Shown: positions 23,955 to 35,937, counted from the first letter of the stretch. The stretch is 64,000 nt of DNA from Cheiracanthium punctorium (GCA_038373885.1 JAWZYV010011900.1:248001-312000); one strand, 5' to 3'. A program made the numbers and translations. The notes: generated by a model not told the origin, from the letters alone.

Positions 23955-26551
23955 CAAATAGCACGGTGCAAGAACATTATTTAAAGACACAACTTAATGT
24001 CTTGAGTTGCTTAAATACAAAGATAACTGAGTTTTGTGCACAACTATACAACACAGATTACAGCATCTGGCAGCATTTATTTATAACAGAAGAAGCCAAT
24101 TTCTGAATGAACTGAATGAGTGTTATGAAATATTTCCATTCATTCAACACAGCATACTAGCCTATTAATATGGTTTCATACAACACATATAATTGAGGTA
24201 CTGAGGATGAAAATTATCCATTGCAATTAATTTTAGCAGCACTTGACTGCATTGGTAGTTTTTCCTTTCTTATCCCTGACCCCCACAAATTCTTCACTTG
24301 AAAAAAGAAAATTTCAACAAAACAGCATTTGCCTAGTTATGAAAGGCTTCACCCTAAAGCAGAATATGCCCAAATTGGATTTGCATGCTGCCGAACAAAT
24401 AATTTCGATGAAGAACAATTGCGCCTGTTTGTGTTGTGTTATGGCAAAGCTATGCGCCAAGAATGCTGGGGGTGCCTTGGGTGGTTTTTTAAGGGGTTCT
24501 AACACACATTTTCACATTACATCTGGAGAAAACTGATCAAAACTTCAGACTGTTTAGTTCAACAGCCGTACAATAGGCTTTGTCAGAACGCTGGACCTTT
24601 ACACTTCAGCCCTCTAGTATTTTGAGCATCTTATCCACTTGACCATGATGGGGCTTGATTGATTATAATGCGAATCACAAAAACCATTCAAGAAACAGGA
24701 AAAAAAAAAAAAATCCATGCCTTCTACATATTTCAGTATGATATTGCTGTTTTAATATCAATGCATGGATTAAGCTTTTAAAAAAAGTGTATACTTGAGT
24801 GATTTGTTGAAGGCCTTCATGCTTAAAAGTTTTCTTAAAAACTGTAAATTATTTGTCAATGTCTTGATTTTACAAATGTTGATATTTATATAAATAACAA
24901 AATAAGAAAGTAGGCCAATTAGTAAATTCATCAGGTACATGAATCTTCTCCTGCAGAACATTTTTGGTTAGCTGAATGTTTATTGCAGAATGTCACAAAC
25001 ATTCTTCTTTGAAGGATAATAAAATTTAAAGTTACTTTTATTGATTGGCCAATAAGAGATACAATACACAAATATTTTAGCAGCAACCAGTGGAAAATGC
25101 CACTCAAAACACAAAATCAACTTGAATGAAGGTTTTTGTAGTTAAGTGTTTTTTGTTGCAGTGTTTATCTTTGGGGATCCAACTAAATGATGTCAATTAA
25201 AAAAGAAAGTGCTTAAATAAAGTGTTGGTGCCAGCATGGTATAGTTTGATATTCTCCTGTAAAGGAGGTTTAAATAATGGAGTTGCCAATGTTGCACTAC
25301 GCTGTGCTAGGAAAGTGAAACCTGTGCCACACCCCCTTATTCCCCCCAAAAGATTGAAGAACATACAGAGATGCATTGAAAAACGAGTCCTGGAAATTGC
25401 TAATAAAAATAATTTAACTAAACTAACCAATATGGTTAGTTACATTAGGTTGGTTAGTTGAGTTACTAACCAATTTGTTTATCCATTTTAAGTTTATGGA
25501 AGGTTGTTTACACGTATTAACTTGTTTTTTATTGCATAATTTCAAATATATAAATTTACATGTTTTCTAATGACGATATCCAATGCTTTGGCGGATGAGG
25601 GGGGCGTGGTTTTTGGCTTCAAAAACGGGGAACATGGGCTTCTCCATTAGTTAAACCTCCTTGAGAGCTATCATAGCATATTTCTTCCAACTATATCATA
25701 AGTCCCTCCTAGTTGTTTTCTACATGTATACATATCAGGACTCGATACAAGATTTTGAAGCTGGTAGCAAAAACTGCTCAGCTCAAATCAAAATCTTAAA
25801 TTTTTATAATAACAATAAATTGCAGTTGAAGTTTTTTGATCTAACTTAAAAAAAAAAAAAAAAAATGAATAAATAATGCAATGAGAAAAGGACTATATAT
25901 ATGCATATACACGTGTGTGTGTCTTATTATTATTATTTTTTTTTTTATTATAGTTAAGCATTCTGTAATTTCATATGCAACTTTAAAGTACATCTGAGAT
26001 TGAAGGAAACACTCAAGTTATAAAGTTTTAATTACTCACAGCTAAATTTTGAGGAGAACTGTTAATCATTGTGGCTAATCTCAAGGCACCTGCTGTGACT
26101 GCTGTTAACTTATTTCTAGACCTGATACATATACATACACACAATTAATATTTAGATTCTCAGCTGAATGCATGTTCACACTGAGTCAATTTAAAAATTA
26201 TTTCGAACGATTCTCAAAATCTGCAGTGACTTGAAAAGTAAATTTTTATGGCATAATAATCATCTTTTTAGCACTGAAAGTATATTTTGAGATGAGGTGC
26301 TTTTAAACACACCAATGACAAAAATACTGATACTATTTCAAACTAGATAACCACACAAACATGTTTACCCTGTTTAATAAAGGCATTCATGAAAGGGAGA
26401 AGATAAAAGTTAGTTTAATGAGTGTCTTGTGAAAAATTAGAAAATGCATAAAGGTGGTTAACATGATGCAGTTTTATAGCAAATTGCAGCATGCAACGAA
26501 AAGTTGTGCATGAAAACTGTAGATGCATACAAAATAATTTTATATACTTAC
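23955..26551 (-). other. NKAIN intron sequence, nothing recognised
   Basis: AT-rich intron. A splice-flanked stretch near 26046-26094 was considered as an exon, but its phases do not fit the neighbours. No bounded repeat was found. Confidence 0.4.
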
Positions 26552-26613
26552 ACGAATCTTCATCACGTGTGAAATTGTAGATTGTTACCACCAGCAGCAA
26601 CAATTCCAATGAC
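26552..26613 (-). CDS. NKAIN: NKAIN exon 5 (end of fourth membrane span) with an apparent frameshift
   Basis: The exon has acceptor TTTTTGTAG before 26613 and donor GTAAGT after 26552. It is 62 nt long. The first seven codons in phase read VIGIVAA, continuing the fourth membrane span from exon 4. The in-phase frame then hits TGA, while the +1 frame reads VTIYNFTRDEDS, the acidic motif expected next. Removing one base in GGTGGT (near 26590) would join the two and leave phase 1 at the donor. So the exon is recognisable but carries a one-base excess: either a consensus error or a true inactivating mutation. Confidence 0.75.
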
Positions 26614-27955
26614 CTACAAAAAGATATTGACATATATTATCTAGCACAAAAAATAAAAGGACTTACATTCAAATCAACTTAAAAATTTTAAATTATACCA
26701 TGATATTAATTACACAAATCTGCAATGGACTGTGATATATCACTGTCATGTCACTAATTCATGCTAATTAAAACCTAATAATTATTTTAAGATTATACGC
26801 TCCTACAATTTGCTGTGTAAGTGAACTCTTTAATAATAGATTGCTGACGATAACATTAAACAGCCACAAATCTTAATGCTCAGGGTGAAGTTACTTAATG
26901 CTATGTATTATATTATAATAAGCAGAAAGCAAGTTCGAAAAATAGAACACAGCATATCATAAAATTAAATTATGAATTCAAAAACTTTGATTTTATTTAG
27001 GACATCAAAAGATAATATTTACTCCATATTTTATACACAATATAAATATAAAAATAAATATCCTCTCAAGATTTAAATTTTCAATTAGCTCCCTTCAAAA
27101 TTCTATAGAGGTATGACAGCTTTTGTTTTCAAACAAAGGATTTGTCTTGGGATCTAAATTTAATTTAAAAAATTCAATTCATATATATTTCCCCTTATTC
27201 TCTGTTTCACTCTCTACAGCTCTCAAGAATTTCCAGGGACTATTGATGCCTGGGCATTTTAATAGCCAATAAATGCACCTTTCTCTGAACATGCAATGAG
27301 CTCATAAAACATGTGACCTTCTATAATAAATGTGCAAACACCGCTGAGAGAGCTGCTTTTTCAGTCTCTTTTGCAGAGAAATGTGCATGAAAAGTTCTTC
27401 AAATAAAATTATTTTAGCCAGGAGAATGGCTATTTTAATACGTACAACAAATTCAGCCATAAGGACCAGAGCTGCCCCAGCACTTCACAGACTATTTACT
27501 GTATCTTTAGCCCAACTACTACACAAACACAAGCTCCCAGTCATATTTCAATGAGCCCAGCTCGGGACTCTAGAGCAAGCGTCCAGACGACCAACTGACT
27601 GGCTGCCCTGCTCAGCCCTTTGTATTACATAAACGTACATATGTATTTTAAGGTGTAAATTCTTTTTTTTTCAATGAAGTTGAAACAAAAAACTAATCCA
27701 GTACTTAAATGAGCTAATTTTATACTTCCATCCTTAAAAAGTGGTAGAACAATTGTATCTCCCAAATTATATTGCAAAATTTGAGCACCATATTTTCCTT
27801 TAAAACATTTTTGATTTTTGCACATAAGTTCAAATGCAATAATTTTTATTAATTACATAAATTTACTATGTCATTCTTTTTAGTTCACACATTAAACTGA
27901 ATCATTTTTTCATGCGTATTCTTTCCTAAAATTTGTGGTACAAATGAAACAACTT
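26614..27955 (-). other. NKAIN intron sequence, nothing recognised
   Basis: No exon, RNA gene or bounded repeat was recognised. Confidence 0.4.
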
Positions 27956-27968
27956 AGTTTTCATTTAA

Positions 27969-28190
27969 TGCCACCATGGTGGTGTAGTGGCTAAAGAACC
28001 ATTCTATCATGCCTTGTGCCCGGGTTCGAATCCCGGCTTGGGCATGGGTGCTAACTTATCTGTCCCTTCATAGGGGGTAACTCTGGCTGCCCATTGGAAA
28101 CTCCCAAAATAAAATCGTCAGTGATTCGCTCCTTCGTAACGGCGAATGCTTGATGAGCAAGTGCCTGCCCATTGAAAAAAAAAAAAAAAA
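27969..28190 (+). mobile_element. tRNA-derived SINE, family 1 (copy 1)
   Basis: A tRNA-like head carries a Pol III box A (TGGTGTAGTGG) and box B (GGGTTCGAATCCC), followed by an unrelated body and a 16-base A tail. Similar 13-bp sequences flank it (AGTTTTCATTTAA at 27956, AGTTTTTATTTTA at 28191), consistent with a target duplication made by LINE-type retroposition. It lies in an NKAIN intron. The related copy at 41336 is more diverged. Confidence 0.88.
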
Positions 28191-28292
28191 AGTTTTTATT
28201 TTATAGCTTATGACAAGAGTTTTTAAATGAATTGTGTAATACAACCAAGCACTACATGCAGGTAGAAGCCAAAAATTGAGTTTAGACTAAGT

Positions 28293-29326
28293 CAGGGATG
28301 TGCCAGCTGAAATTAAATTTTGGAGCAATTTGTGGAGCAAGAAAAAAGACATTTTTGGAGCTATTTGGAGCAAGAAAAACATATTAGTGGAGCAATTTGG
28401 AGCAAGAAAAAGTCACTTTTGGAGCATAAGAATGTCAATTTTGAAATACAAAATTTATTTTTGGAGGGAAAGAGAAAAGTCAAAGAATGGCAATCAAAAA
28501 AAATGAAAATTAAGGAGTTTCTTAAAAACTCTTAGCTTATAAAAAACCAGTTTTTTAAAGTTTTTTTGGGGGGTGGGAGTCAAAAGCTTATGAAATAAAT
28601 AAAAATTTCAGTTATTTTATACATTGCTATACAAAATATCTATTTTAAATCAAAAATACAATATTTACTAAACTATATTAACCCATTTATACCTAGCGTC
28701 CCTTTTTTGGGGCGGCATTTTCGCTATCAGTCGAAAGCGTTATTTATTTTTCCTAGCTTTTATTCACGAGTACAGAACCTCAACTCCACATAATATTTTA
28801 ACATGACCCAGTAGGATGTTGACATTTCAATTTTTATACATAATGATTTTAAAAGATATCATCCCTTGCTCAAGAAGTTGACATCAGAAATTTATCTATT
28901 ATTGCTGGTATTAGCAAAAATCAAAGTCTCAAACATATCTGGGCACAAATGGGTTAACTACCATCAGCAGCTAATAAAAAATTTGGTAACGAAAATTTAC
29001 AAATTTATATAAAATTAAATTTAAAACAGAGGTCAATTTTTACTCTTAAGGCATTGGAGGTTTAAATAAAAGGATGCCAAAGAAAAAATATTCATCTTTA
29101 AGATTAATAGAGAAAGATTGAAATTAGAATGCTTAGAATGTGTGATGACTTTTGTAAAAATTCAGGAGATTTACAAACGTTTAAACATACATGGGAAAAT
29201 TAAAAATGTAGCAGTTTTGCTGAATTTGGAGCAAAAATGTCCGAAAACGATCTTTTTGTAGCAGATTGGCACTACAGGATTGATTTGGCACAATTTGGAG
29301 CAATTGGAGCAGCTGGCACATTCCTG
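28293..29326. mobile_element. Non-autonomous element, CAGGRATGTGCCAGCTG ends, TTTGGAGCAA word array (family member 4)
   Basis: Inverted ends CAGGGATGTGCCAGCTG and (complement) CAGGAATGTGCCAGCTG lie inside a near-perfect 6-bp duplication (CTAAGT 28287-28292, TTAAGT 29327-29332). The word TTTGGAGCAAGAAA recurs about ten times near the two ends in one direction. The core near 29035-29125 matches members 2 and 3 (ACTCTTAAGGCATTGGAGG, AGATTGAAATTAGAA). A TTAA-flanked element has inserted at 28678-28957; without it the element is about 750 bp, like its relatives. Confidence 0.85.
28678..28957 (+). mobile_element. piggyBac-like miniature element, family 2 (copy 1)
   Basis: Flanked by TTAA, with ends CCCATTTATACCTAG and (complement) CCCATTTGTGCCCAG. 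The palindrome CGTCCC-tttttt-GGGGCG begins 15 bases inside the left end only. The 280-bp element is non-coding. Copies 2 and 3 lie at 35938 and 39822. Confidence 0.9.
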
Positions 29327-29503
29327 TTAAGTAATATACATTGGACATATATATGGGCACAAAATTTGAAGAAAAGCTCTGGACACAGTCCTGATTACAG
29401 CTATGCTTAAATTCCGGTCTATCCAAAACTAGCTTTTAAAGAAGTTATAAAAAATGTGGCTATAAATATGCTGTTAACAAAAATGTGCAATTGGAAAAGT
29501 TTT

Positions 29504-29542
<39 letters not shown>

Positions 29543-29658
29543 CAATACTAGTTTCAATACTTAAATCTGAAAGTAACAAAATTAAGAAATTATAGAAAAA
29601 AAATGCATTATTATTATTTCAAAATAAGATGTTTAATTTAAGATGGATCCATATCACA

Positions 29659-29957
29659 AGGGACCATTCAAGTATTATATGTAAGCAATAAGGGGAAGGA
29701 GGTCTAGGGTCTGTTTATTTTTTCTGACAAGGGAGGTGAGGGGTCATGACAATTCTTATATAAGCATTAAATAATGATGCAATTACAGTGCAGCAGCAAC
29801 AAAAAGCATGGAGAATAGTCGTCTTGTGTACAAAATATCATAAAATCTTATATAAGCAAAAGGGAGGGGAGGTCTTACACTTGCTTATTTTTTCTTACAA
29901 GGGGGGGAGGGGTACAAAATGACTAAAAATATGCTTACATAATACTTGAACGGCCCC
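29659..29957. mobile_element. Miniature element with GGRCCNTTCAAGTATTAT ends (ISL2EU-like)
   Basis: Left AGGGACCATTCAAGTATTAT and right (complement) GGGGCCGTTCAAGTATTATG are inverted. Just inside, about 65 bp containing AAGGGAGGGGAGGTCT and TTGCTTATTTTTTC and ACAAGGGGGGGAGGGG are repeated at both ends in the same direction. GGGNCCGTTCA-type ends with a purine G-rich block resemble ISL2EU/IS4EU elements. That assignment is by resemblance only. Confidence 0.65.
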
Positions 29958-30590
29958 AAGAACCATTTAAAGTCTCTTTGTTACACTATCATTTCTTCCA
30001 ATATGCTATTTTATTTTTTAACTAAAACTATTATGCTGAACTAAAATGAATATAATTGCCAGACATAAGACAATAACTGTCTCACCCATGCCTTCTGCGT
30101 TAGAAACCCTTAAAAAGTGCTCTACCCAAGGTAACCCCCTCTAGGCTGATACTCTTCATGGAGGTTTACCTTTAACATAATACATACACATACCACTTAT
30201 ATAAATCCAGTTTTAGCTAAAAATGCATGAACTGTCAAATTATAATCCATACATCAAATATGAGGGGGGGGAGGGGAATCTAAATTTTCGGTTCAGCATA
30301 TTAGTTTTCCCTAAACAAATATAAATTAATAAAATAATAACATGTCGGGGGGAAAAAAAAGATGAAACAAAGCAATCTCTTAAACCTGTCTATCATGCAA
30401 CATGGAATACTATTTTGATTAACTGCATAATAAAGAAGGTAAATTTATGATTTGGTCAATCAATTATAAAAAATAACAATAAATAAATACATAAACAGTT
30501 CACACAAAGTCACCAACATACAGCAAACTAAACACTTTCTTATAAAAGGCATATTAACACTAAAAATAACTACACCAATGAGATACTTAC

Positions 30591-30782
30591 AGCTAGAAAA
30601 CATTGGACAGATGCTTGAATAGCTTCAATATAAAAATATTCTATAATACAACCTTCAACAGATGTTGGCGTAGGAAAAAGAAGTGGATCATCATGTGAGG
30701 AATTATACATTGGTGTGCACCCGGCACCATTGACTAACCACCAACTGCGACTACCTGTGCCCATGTTTAGGACATGAGTATC
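30591..30782 (-). CDS. NKAIN: NKAIN exon 4 (extracellular loop and start of span 4)
   Basis: The exon has 64 codons, phase 0 at both ends, acceptor TTTCAG and donor GTAAGT. It reads DTHVLNMGTGSRSWWLVNGA, GCTPMYNSSHDDP, then VEGCIIEYFYIEAIQASVQCFLA. In the NKAIN family this is the loop between spans 3 and 4, with the conserved SWW…G.GC motif, two further cysteines and an N-glycosylation sequon (NSS), followed by the first half of span 4 (YxxIEAIQ-type). It lies 2.2 kb downstream of exon 3 and 4.0 kb upstream of exon 5. Confidence 0.93.
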
Positions 30783-30947
30783 CTGAAATTCAAATTAAGA
30801 AGAACTAAGATGAGTTCATTTGTAGTCTGAGAAATAATACAGACTTTCATATGTGCTAAATCATAGCTTTGTTCCAAATATTAGACAACAGATAAGAAAC
30901 AGCAGGAAACATAGCAACATCAATAATATAACCATAGTTTGGTTTCT

Positions 30948-31370
30948 TTAACCTTTTCGCTCCGGCTCACACATGAGGATTTTTGTACCAGAAAGCGGCG
31001 GAATCTATGAGATTTCATTTCCCTACTTCCCAGCTGAAGAGCACGCCTTGCCTTTTGTTTGGTAGGTGGGGGAAAATATCACTGACCACAAAAGTCTGCA
31101 AACAAAATACAAATCTGTATGCTCAATGCCGGTCAATTCACTACCACTTTCTCCCCAGTCAATTATCTACTAACCCACCTGACTCTCCCACAGCATAAGA
31201 AAAGGAATATCTAGAAGCGGGAATCTCTGATCCATCTTCCATGAAGGGTGAATGGATTTCCTGTCAAAAGAGGGGAAAGAAGTCCTTGGTAAGGCATTTG
31301 TACCAGCGCCGTTCTTCAGTCAGATTTATTTTTTGGTACAACTGTTGTACCGCCGGAGTGAGAAGGTTAA
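30948..31370. mobile_element. piggyBac-like miniature element, family 3
   Basis: TTAA flanks both ends. Ends are CCTTTTCGCTCCGGC and (complement) CCTTCTCACTCCGGC. Immediately inside the right end lies a perfect 17-nt palindrome GGTACAACTGTTGTACC (31345-31361). The left end has only a half-site (TTGTACC near 30984). The 423-bp element is non-coding and sits in NKAIN intron 3. No second copy lies in the window. Confidence 0.85.
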
Positions 31371-32971
31371 GGGTAATTTACTCTCTCCAGTTTAAGAATT
31401 CTTATACTAAAGAATAAATTATAATGACTGAAACCAGTCTGCAATATTATTTACATAATTTATGCTTTCCTACTTCGTTTTTCTGTAAAAGGTGACTGTA
31501 GTCACTCTCCCCTTTTTACATATATCTTTATGAAAGAGAGAGAGAGAAAATGTTATCTATGAAATTTTTGCTTTAAAAAGTAAATGTATGTATATATATA
31601 TATATATGAATCCCTTGCTTAGGAAAATCTGCTTTTTGTTATGAGAAACATTTAAAATTTATCTGAAATATATACATATAAAAGACATTTTTAATTACTT
31701 AATTAGATCTATTAAATTACTGCATGTTGATGCTAACAACCAATTTTTAATGGTAAAATAAATTAATTTTGATCAACTTAACTTTTTTTTCTATCAACAT
31801 AAGTCCAAATAATTGGAATTTTCTTTTGAAATTCTGAAAACTATCAACGGCTAGTACACATTTAAAAATTCTTGCCAGGGGCAAAAGAATATCTTAAACA
31901 AGAGTTACAATTTTTAAAGATTTTCACAGCTGGAAAAAAAAAAGAAGCATTTAATACAATAACTGCATTCAAAAATATTTACAAATCATGATTTGATTTT
32001 TAATAATTCTGTGAAGTTCTCTCTTTTCAGAGATAAGTTTTCTCCACCCAGCCTGAGGTCGGAGCTCAGGCTACTTTACTGTTTTCTTTTTTCCCCCCTC
32101 ACTTTTTTGGATGCAAGGGGAAAGAAGACTTGGAGGATGACTGTTGGAGAAAACAGTAGCTCATAGAAAGCTAAGATGCTGTTGTTGTTCTCGTGACCAT
32201 GGACAGACAAAAAAAAAAATTGAGTACATTCTAAACACCATCAAAGGTCTTGCTACTGCCGTTGCTAATAATGGTGCATCAGGATTTCTTGTAATGAGTG
32301 CCTGAGTGTATTCCTATGGGAGCTAAGATGATGTGATTTTTTTTTTCTGAAACATCAATTGCACTTTGTATGTGTATATATATAGTGTCCTCGTTTAATT
32401 TAGATAGTTACTTTTCTTTTCCTGGAGTCCATCATTGTGATATGTCAATCTACACCCTCAATGTATAAACGAAGCCATGAAAACTAGAGACAGATAGTTT
32501 ACAAATTCATCACTAATTCTACCTACCATAAAATGATTAAATTCAAATAAATATGAAATGCAAATCTTCTATGTTTACTAATTGTCAGAAGGGAGGGTGT
32601 TCAATGGGACAATGTCATCGTATTAATGTGGCAGCATGCGAATGACTTGCTCCTGCCCTTCTGCTTAAAAATGCTGTCATATGCAATATTTTCATTCTTT
32701 GTTTTTAATAAACTATTCAATTTAATTTTTTTTCTTTTTTGAAAACAGCTTTTTTTTTTGTTAGTTAGAAAAAAAACAAATATTTATACTGCAAACGTTT
32801 GTGTTCATAGAAGATCCTGAAAATAACTAAATATGCTGTAAATATATTTCTGTGATTATTGGAAATATTAATTTTTATTTTGGTCCGTTATAAAAAATTC
32901 ACGGGCACTGTAAAATCAATCTAAAATCACCAGCTTAAAAGCTACAAAAGTCCAAGAATAAACATACTTAC
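31371..32971 (-). other. NKAIN intron sequence, nothing recognised
   Basis: Contains short GA (31537-31550) and TA (31590-31608) microsatellites. There is no bounded repeat or exon. Confidence 0.45.
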
Positions 32972-33052
32972 TCTAGTTAAAATACCAGCTTCCATATATA
33001 CACAAATAACAAATATATTCCATCCAAGCCAGAGTGATGTCCATATTGCATA
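32972..33052 (-). CDS. NKAIN: NKAIN exon 3 (third membrane span)
   Basis: The 27-codon exon has phase 0 on both sides, acceptor CTTTATAG and donor GTAAGT. It reads YAIWTSLWLGWNIFVICVYM then EAGILTR. It matches the third membrane span of NKAIN proteins, with the characteristic tryptophan spacing (W..LW..WN.F.IC.Y). It joins exactly to exon 2 (…KYISC) and exon 4 (DTHVLN…). Confidence 0.93.
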
Positions 33053-33358
33053 CTATAAAGTAGAATAGCATATAAGCAAGTAGGTCTTTGTAATTAAATG
33101 AACAAAAGTTAAATCTTATACGTTATTATAATATAGTTGTAAGAAAGAAAATACATGAATTTGAACAGGAGCTTATTCTTGCTATAAATCATGAATTCAA
33201 CTTTTCATATCATGATTAGTGGCGGATTTATACATTCTTTTTGAAAGGACCCATTAAATAAAAAAATCTAATTTGACCTAAACAAAATTACAATAAGCAA
33301 AATGCCACCCCAATGTAATTTTTTTTTTTGGGGGGGGGAATGTGCTAATTTATATATA

Positions 33359-33837
33359 CAGTATGGAACCTCTTATCCGGAAAGCAGTTATCCAGAATTA
33401 TTTTTCAATTGATTACGTTCTTATTTTTTTCCGAAAGAAAAGCAAAAAAAGTTTTATTTTAATATTTCTTATGTTTTTATTTTTTTATTTTGAATACTAC
33501 AGCTAGAATTTATAAAGTAAGCAATCTTGTAAGGTATTTTATTTATTTTTTTAGTGTGTGACTAAGTTTTCAAGAAGTTATCATATATTTACTACTTCTC
33601 TCTAAATCATTATTATTTATCTTGATTTATTATTTATCTTGATCATATTAGTTTTTTTATATTATTTTTCTAGTATATTAACAAGTAATGTTTAATTCTA
33701 ATCAAAAATAGAGAGTAACATTTATGCTACCAATCAAATCAGTAGATGTCATGTTAATCCCCAACCAGTTATCCAGAAAATTCAGCTATGCAGAATACAC
33801 CCGGTCCCAACCATTCCGGATAACAGGTTCCCTACTG
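33359..33837. mobile_element. Tigger/pogo-like miniature element
   Basis: Ends CAGTATGGAACCTCTTATCC and (complement) CAGTAGGGAACCTGTTATCC are flanked by TA. The word GTTATCCAGAA recurs near both ends. The 479-bp element is non-coding. CAGT…AACCTCTTATCCGG is a typical Tigger terminus. Confidence 0.85.
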
Positions 33838-34238
33838 TATATATATATATATATACAGTATATACAGTATATTTGTCCAAACTAAAGTGTCTCTCTAGAG
33901 CAATGTCTTTTGGAGGGGCTTATGTCCTCTGAAATGGGATACATGCCACAGTAACCTCCTGGGGGGAGTGCCAAAATCAGCTATGGTCCCAAAAGGGGTG
34001 CCAAAATTAAGGTCTGCCAAGGATGAAATAATCCCAAGTTGCGTCACTGACTGCATATGCAATTTTGATGCTGTTGTATGATTTGATTGCATACTGCAAA
34101 AACAGTTCATTCCCTTGCCATGCTTTCGTTTAAAACTGGTAACAATTATTTGTTGCTCGCCCTTATTTGCTGTTTGCTTCTGCTGATATCACTGACTCAG
34201 AATTGTGCATAAAATTGCTGGATTATGCATGCTCTCAA

Positions 34239-34840
34239 CAGGGTTGGCATGATTTAAACCACGGTTTAAATCTTCTTAATCCATGGTTTAAACCAAATGG
34301 TTTTTTTCTCAAAAAAACCAATTGGTTTTTTTAAAAGAATAGTTTAAAATTCCAAATACTACAGATAGAATATGTTCTGATATCCTTTAAAATTATCCTT
34401 ATAAGTATCAACAATAAGTTTTTATATCAATCTAATAGACATCTTATTGTTTTATCTTTATTAAAAATTATTAATTAAACTTAAATTATAGGCTGCATTT
34501 TCAATTTCTTTCTAAAATAGAGGTTTTGTGTTTTAACAATTTATTTTTAAACCTTGAAAATATCATTTTGAACAACTTATCACCATTATTACTGATGAAT
34601 CTAAGTGCAAGATTCCATGTAAAATGTAGTAAACAGTTAATATTGTATTATATTATATACTAAATATAAAAATAGTATCGCTAAATAAAATATTAAAATT
34701 GAATGATTTCAATGCCCACATAAGTTTAGCAACAATTGTTTATTTACTTTGTTTTAATTACTTTCAGAAGGAATATTAATTGTTATCTCAACATTTTACA
34801 AATACTTTTATTTATAAGTTGTAACAGGTAATTATAAAAG

Positions 34841-34880
<40 letters not shown>

Positions 34881-34942
34881 GTTTAAACCAAAAAACCTGG
34901 GTTTTTGGTTTTTTTCAAATAAACCGGGGTTTTCCAACCCTG
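34239..34942. mobile_element. Miniature element with CAGGGTTGG ends and GGTTTAAACC words
   Basis: The left end CAGGGTTGGCATGATTTAAA and right end (complement) CAGGGTTGGAAAACCCCGG enclose repeated GGTTTAAACC and GGTTTTTT words at both ends, with an A run of about 33 bases (34845-34877). No convincing target duplication is present. The 704-bp element has no coding content. It may be hAT-like. Confidence 0.65.
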
Positions 34943-35937
34943 CTAATGAACAAACTTTAATGGTTTTATGCATTATGGTTAAGAAAGAAATTTGCAGTTT
35001 TTCTTTGGTTTTCTAGTAGTGATATTCCCCATGGCAGAAACATGGCGACATTGTTGCAGAAACAGAATGGCCGATTGCAGGCAGACTGTCTTCAACATTT
35101 TGCAATATCAGATGCTGATTTCAACAACATACACTATTTTGTAAATTTCCTACAGGAGTTTATTTTAACATTGTTTCATACTGCACATGCATCTTAGTGT
35201 GTGCATGCTTGTGGAAAGATTTTCGCAAGTCGCAGAAAGTACAGTAAAATTCTGCCACTGGGGTGACATTTACATACATCATCTACAGGTAGATACAATG
35301 ATGCATTTTGTTTGAAAGACTCCACATTCTTTAATTATGAAAGCATCAGTGAACAAACTCCATAGGCATTGAGGTTTTAATACAGAATACACTGAACTAT
35401 TTATAAAAATGTAAGCACTTTTTATGTAGAATAATACATAGGATATCATACAGCTGTTTGGGATCATTTTGACTCACCCATTCAATATACAAATTAATTA
35501 CACAACATTTAATAATCTTTTATTTTTGCTTTAGTAGCAAACTACTACTACACAACATGAAAAAAAATCTGTCATATAAAAATAAAATGGTAAAAATTCA
35601 TAGTACAGTAGTCGCCCTTAAGAAAAATGCTTAATTCTTTTTGACTGAACTTGCTATTCAAAATATTCTTTTATCTCAAATCAATTCCACTGACTGAAAA
35701 AGACTAGCAGTCTTTAAACAGTCTTCTAACTACACACAAATAAACCCTTCCAATATTTATGTAATAATATATTAATTATAAACACATATTTTTATAAAAC
35801 TATATGCTGTAAAAAAGAATATCCAAACATGCCAGCAGACCTATGCAGTAGTGAATTTTTCTTTCACTCCAGTTTACAGGATTGATGCAGACGAAATTGG
35901 GGTCTGTTTTGTGGCCCCTTTACAAAATAACAATCAA

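Noticed and set aside
26046..26094. Candidate NKAIN exon with acceptor-like and donor-like ends
   Set aside because: Its phases fit neither exon 5 nor the last exon and it lacks the expected motif.
27980..28040. tRNA gene
   Set aside because: Boxes A and B are present, but the sequence continues into a SINE body with an A tail and target duplication, and the tRNA fold is degenerate.
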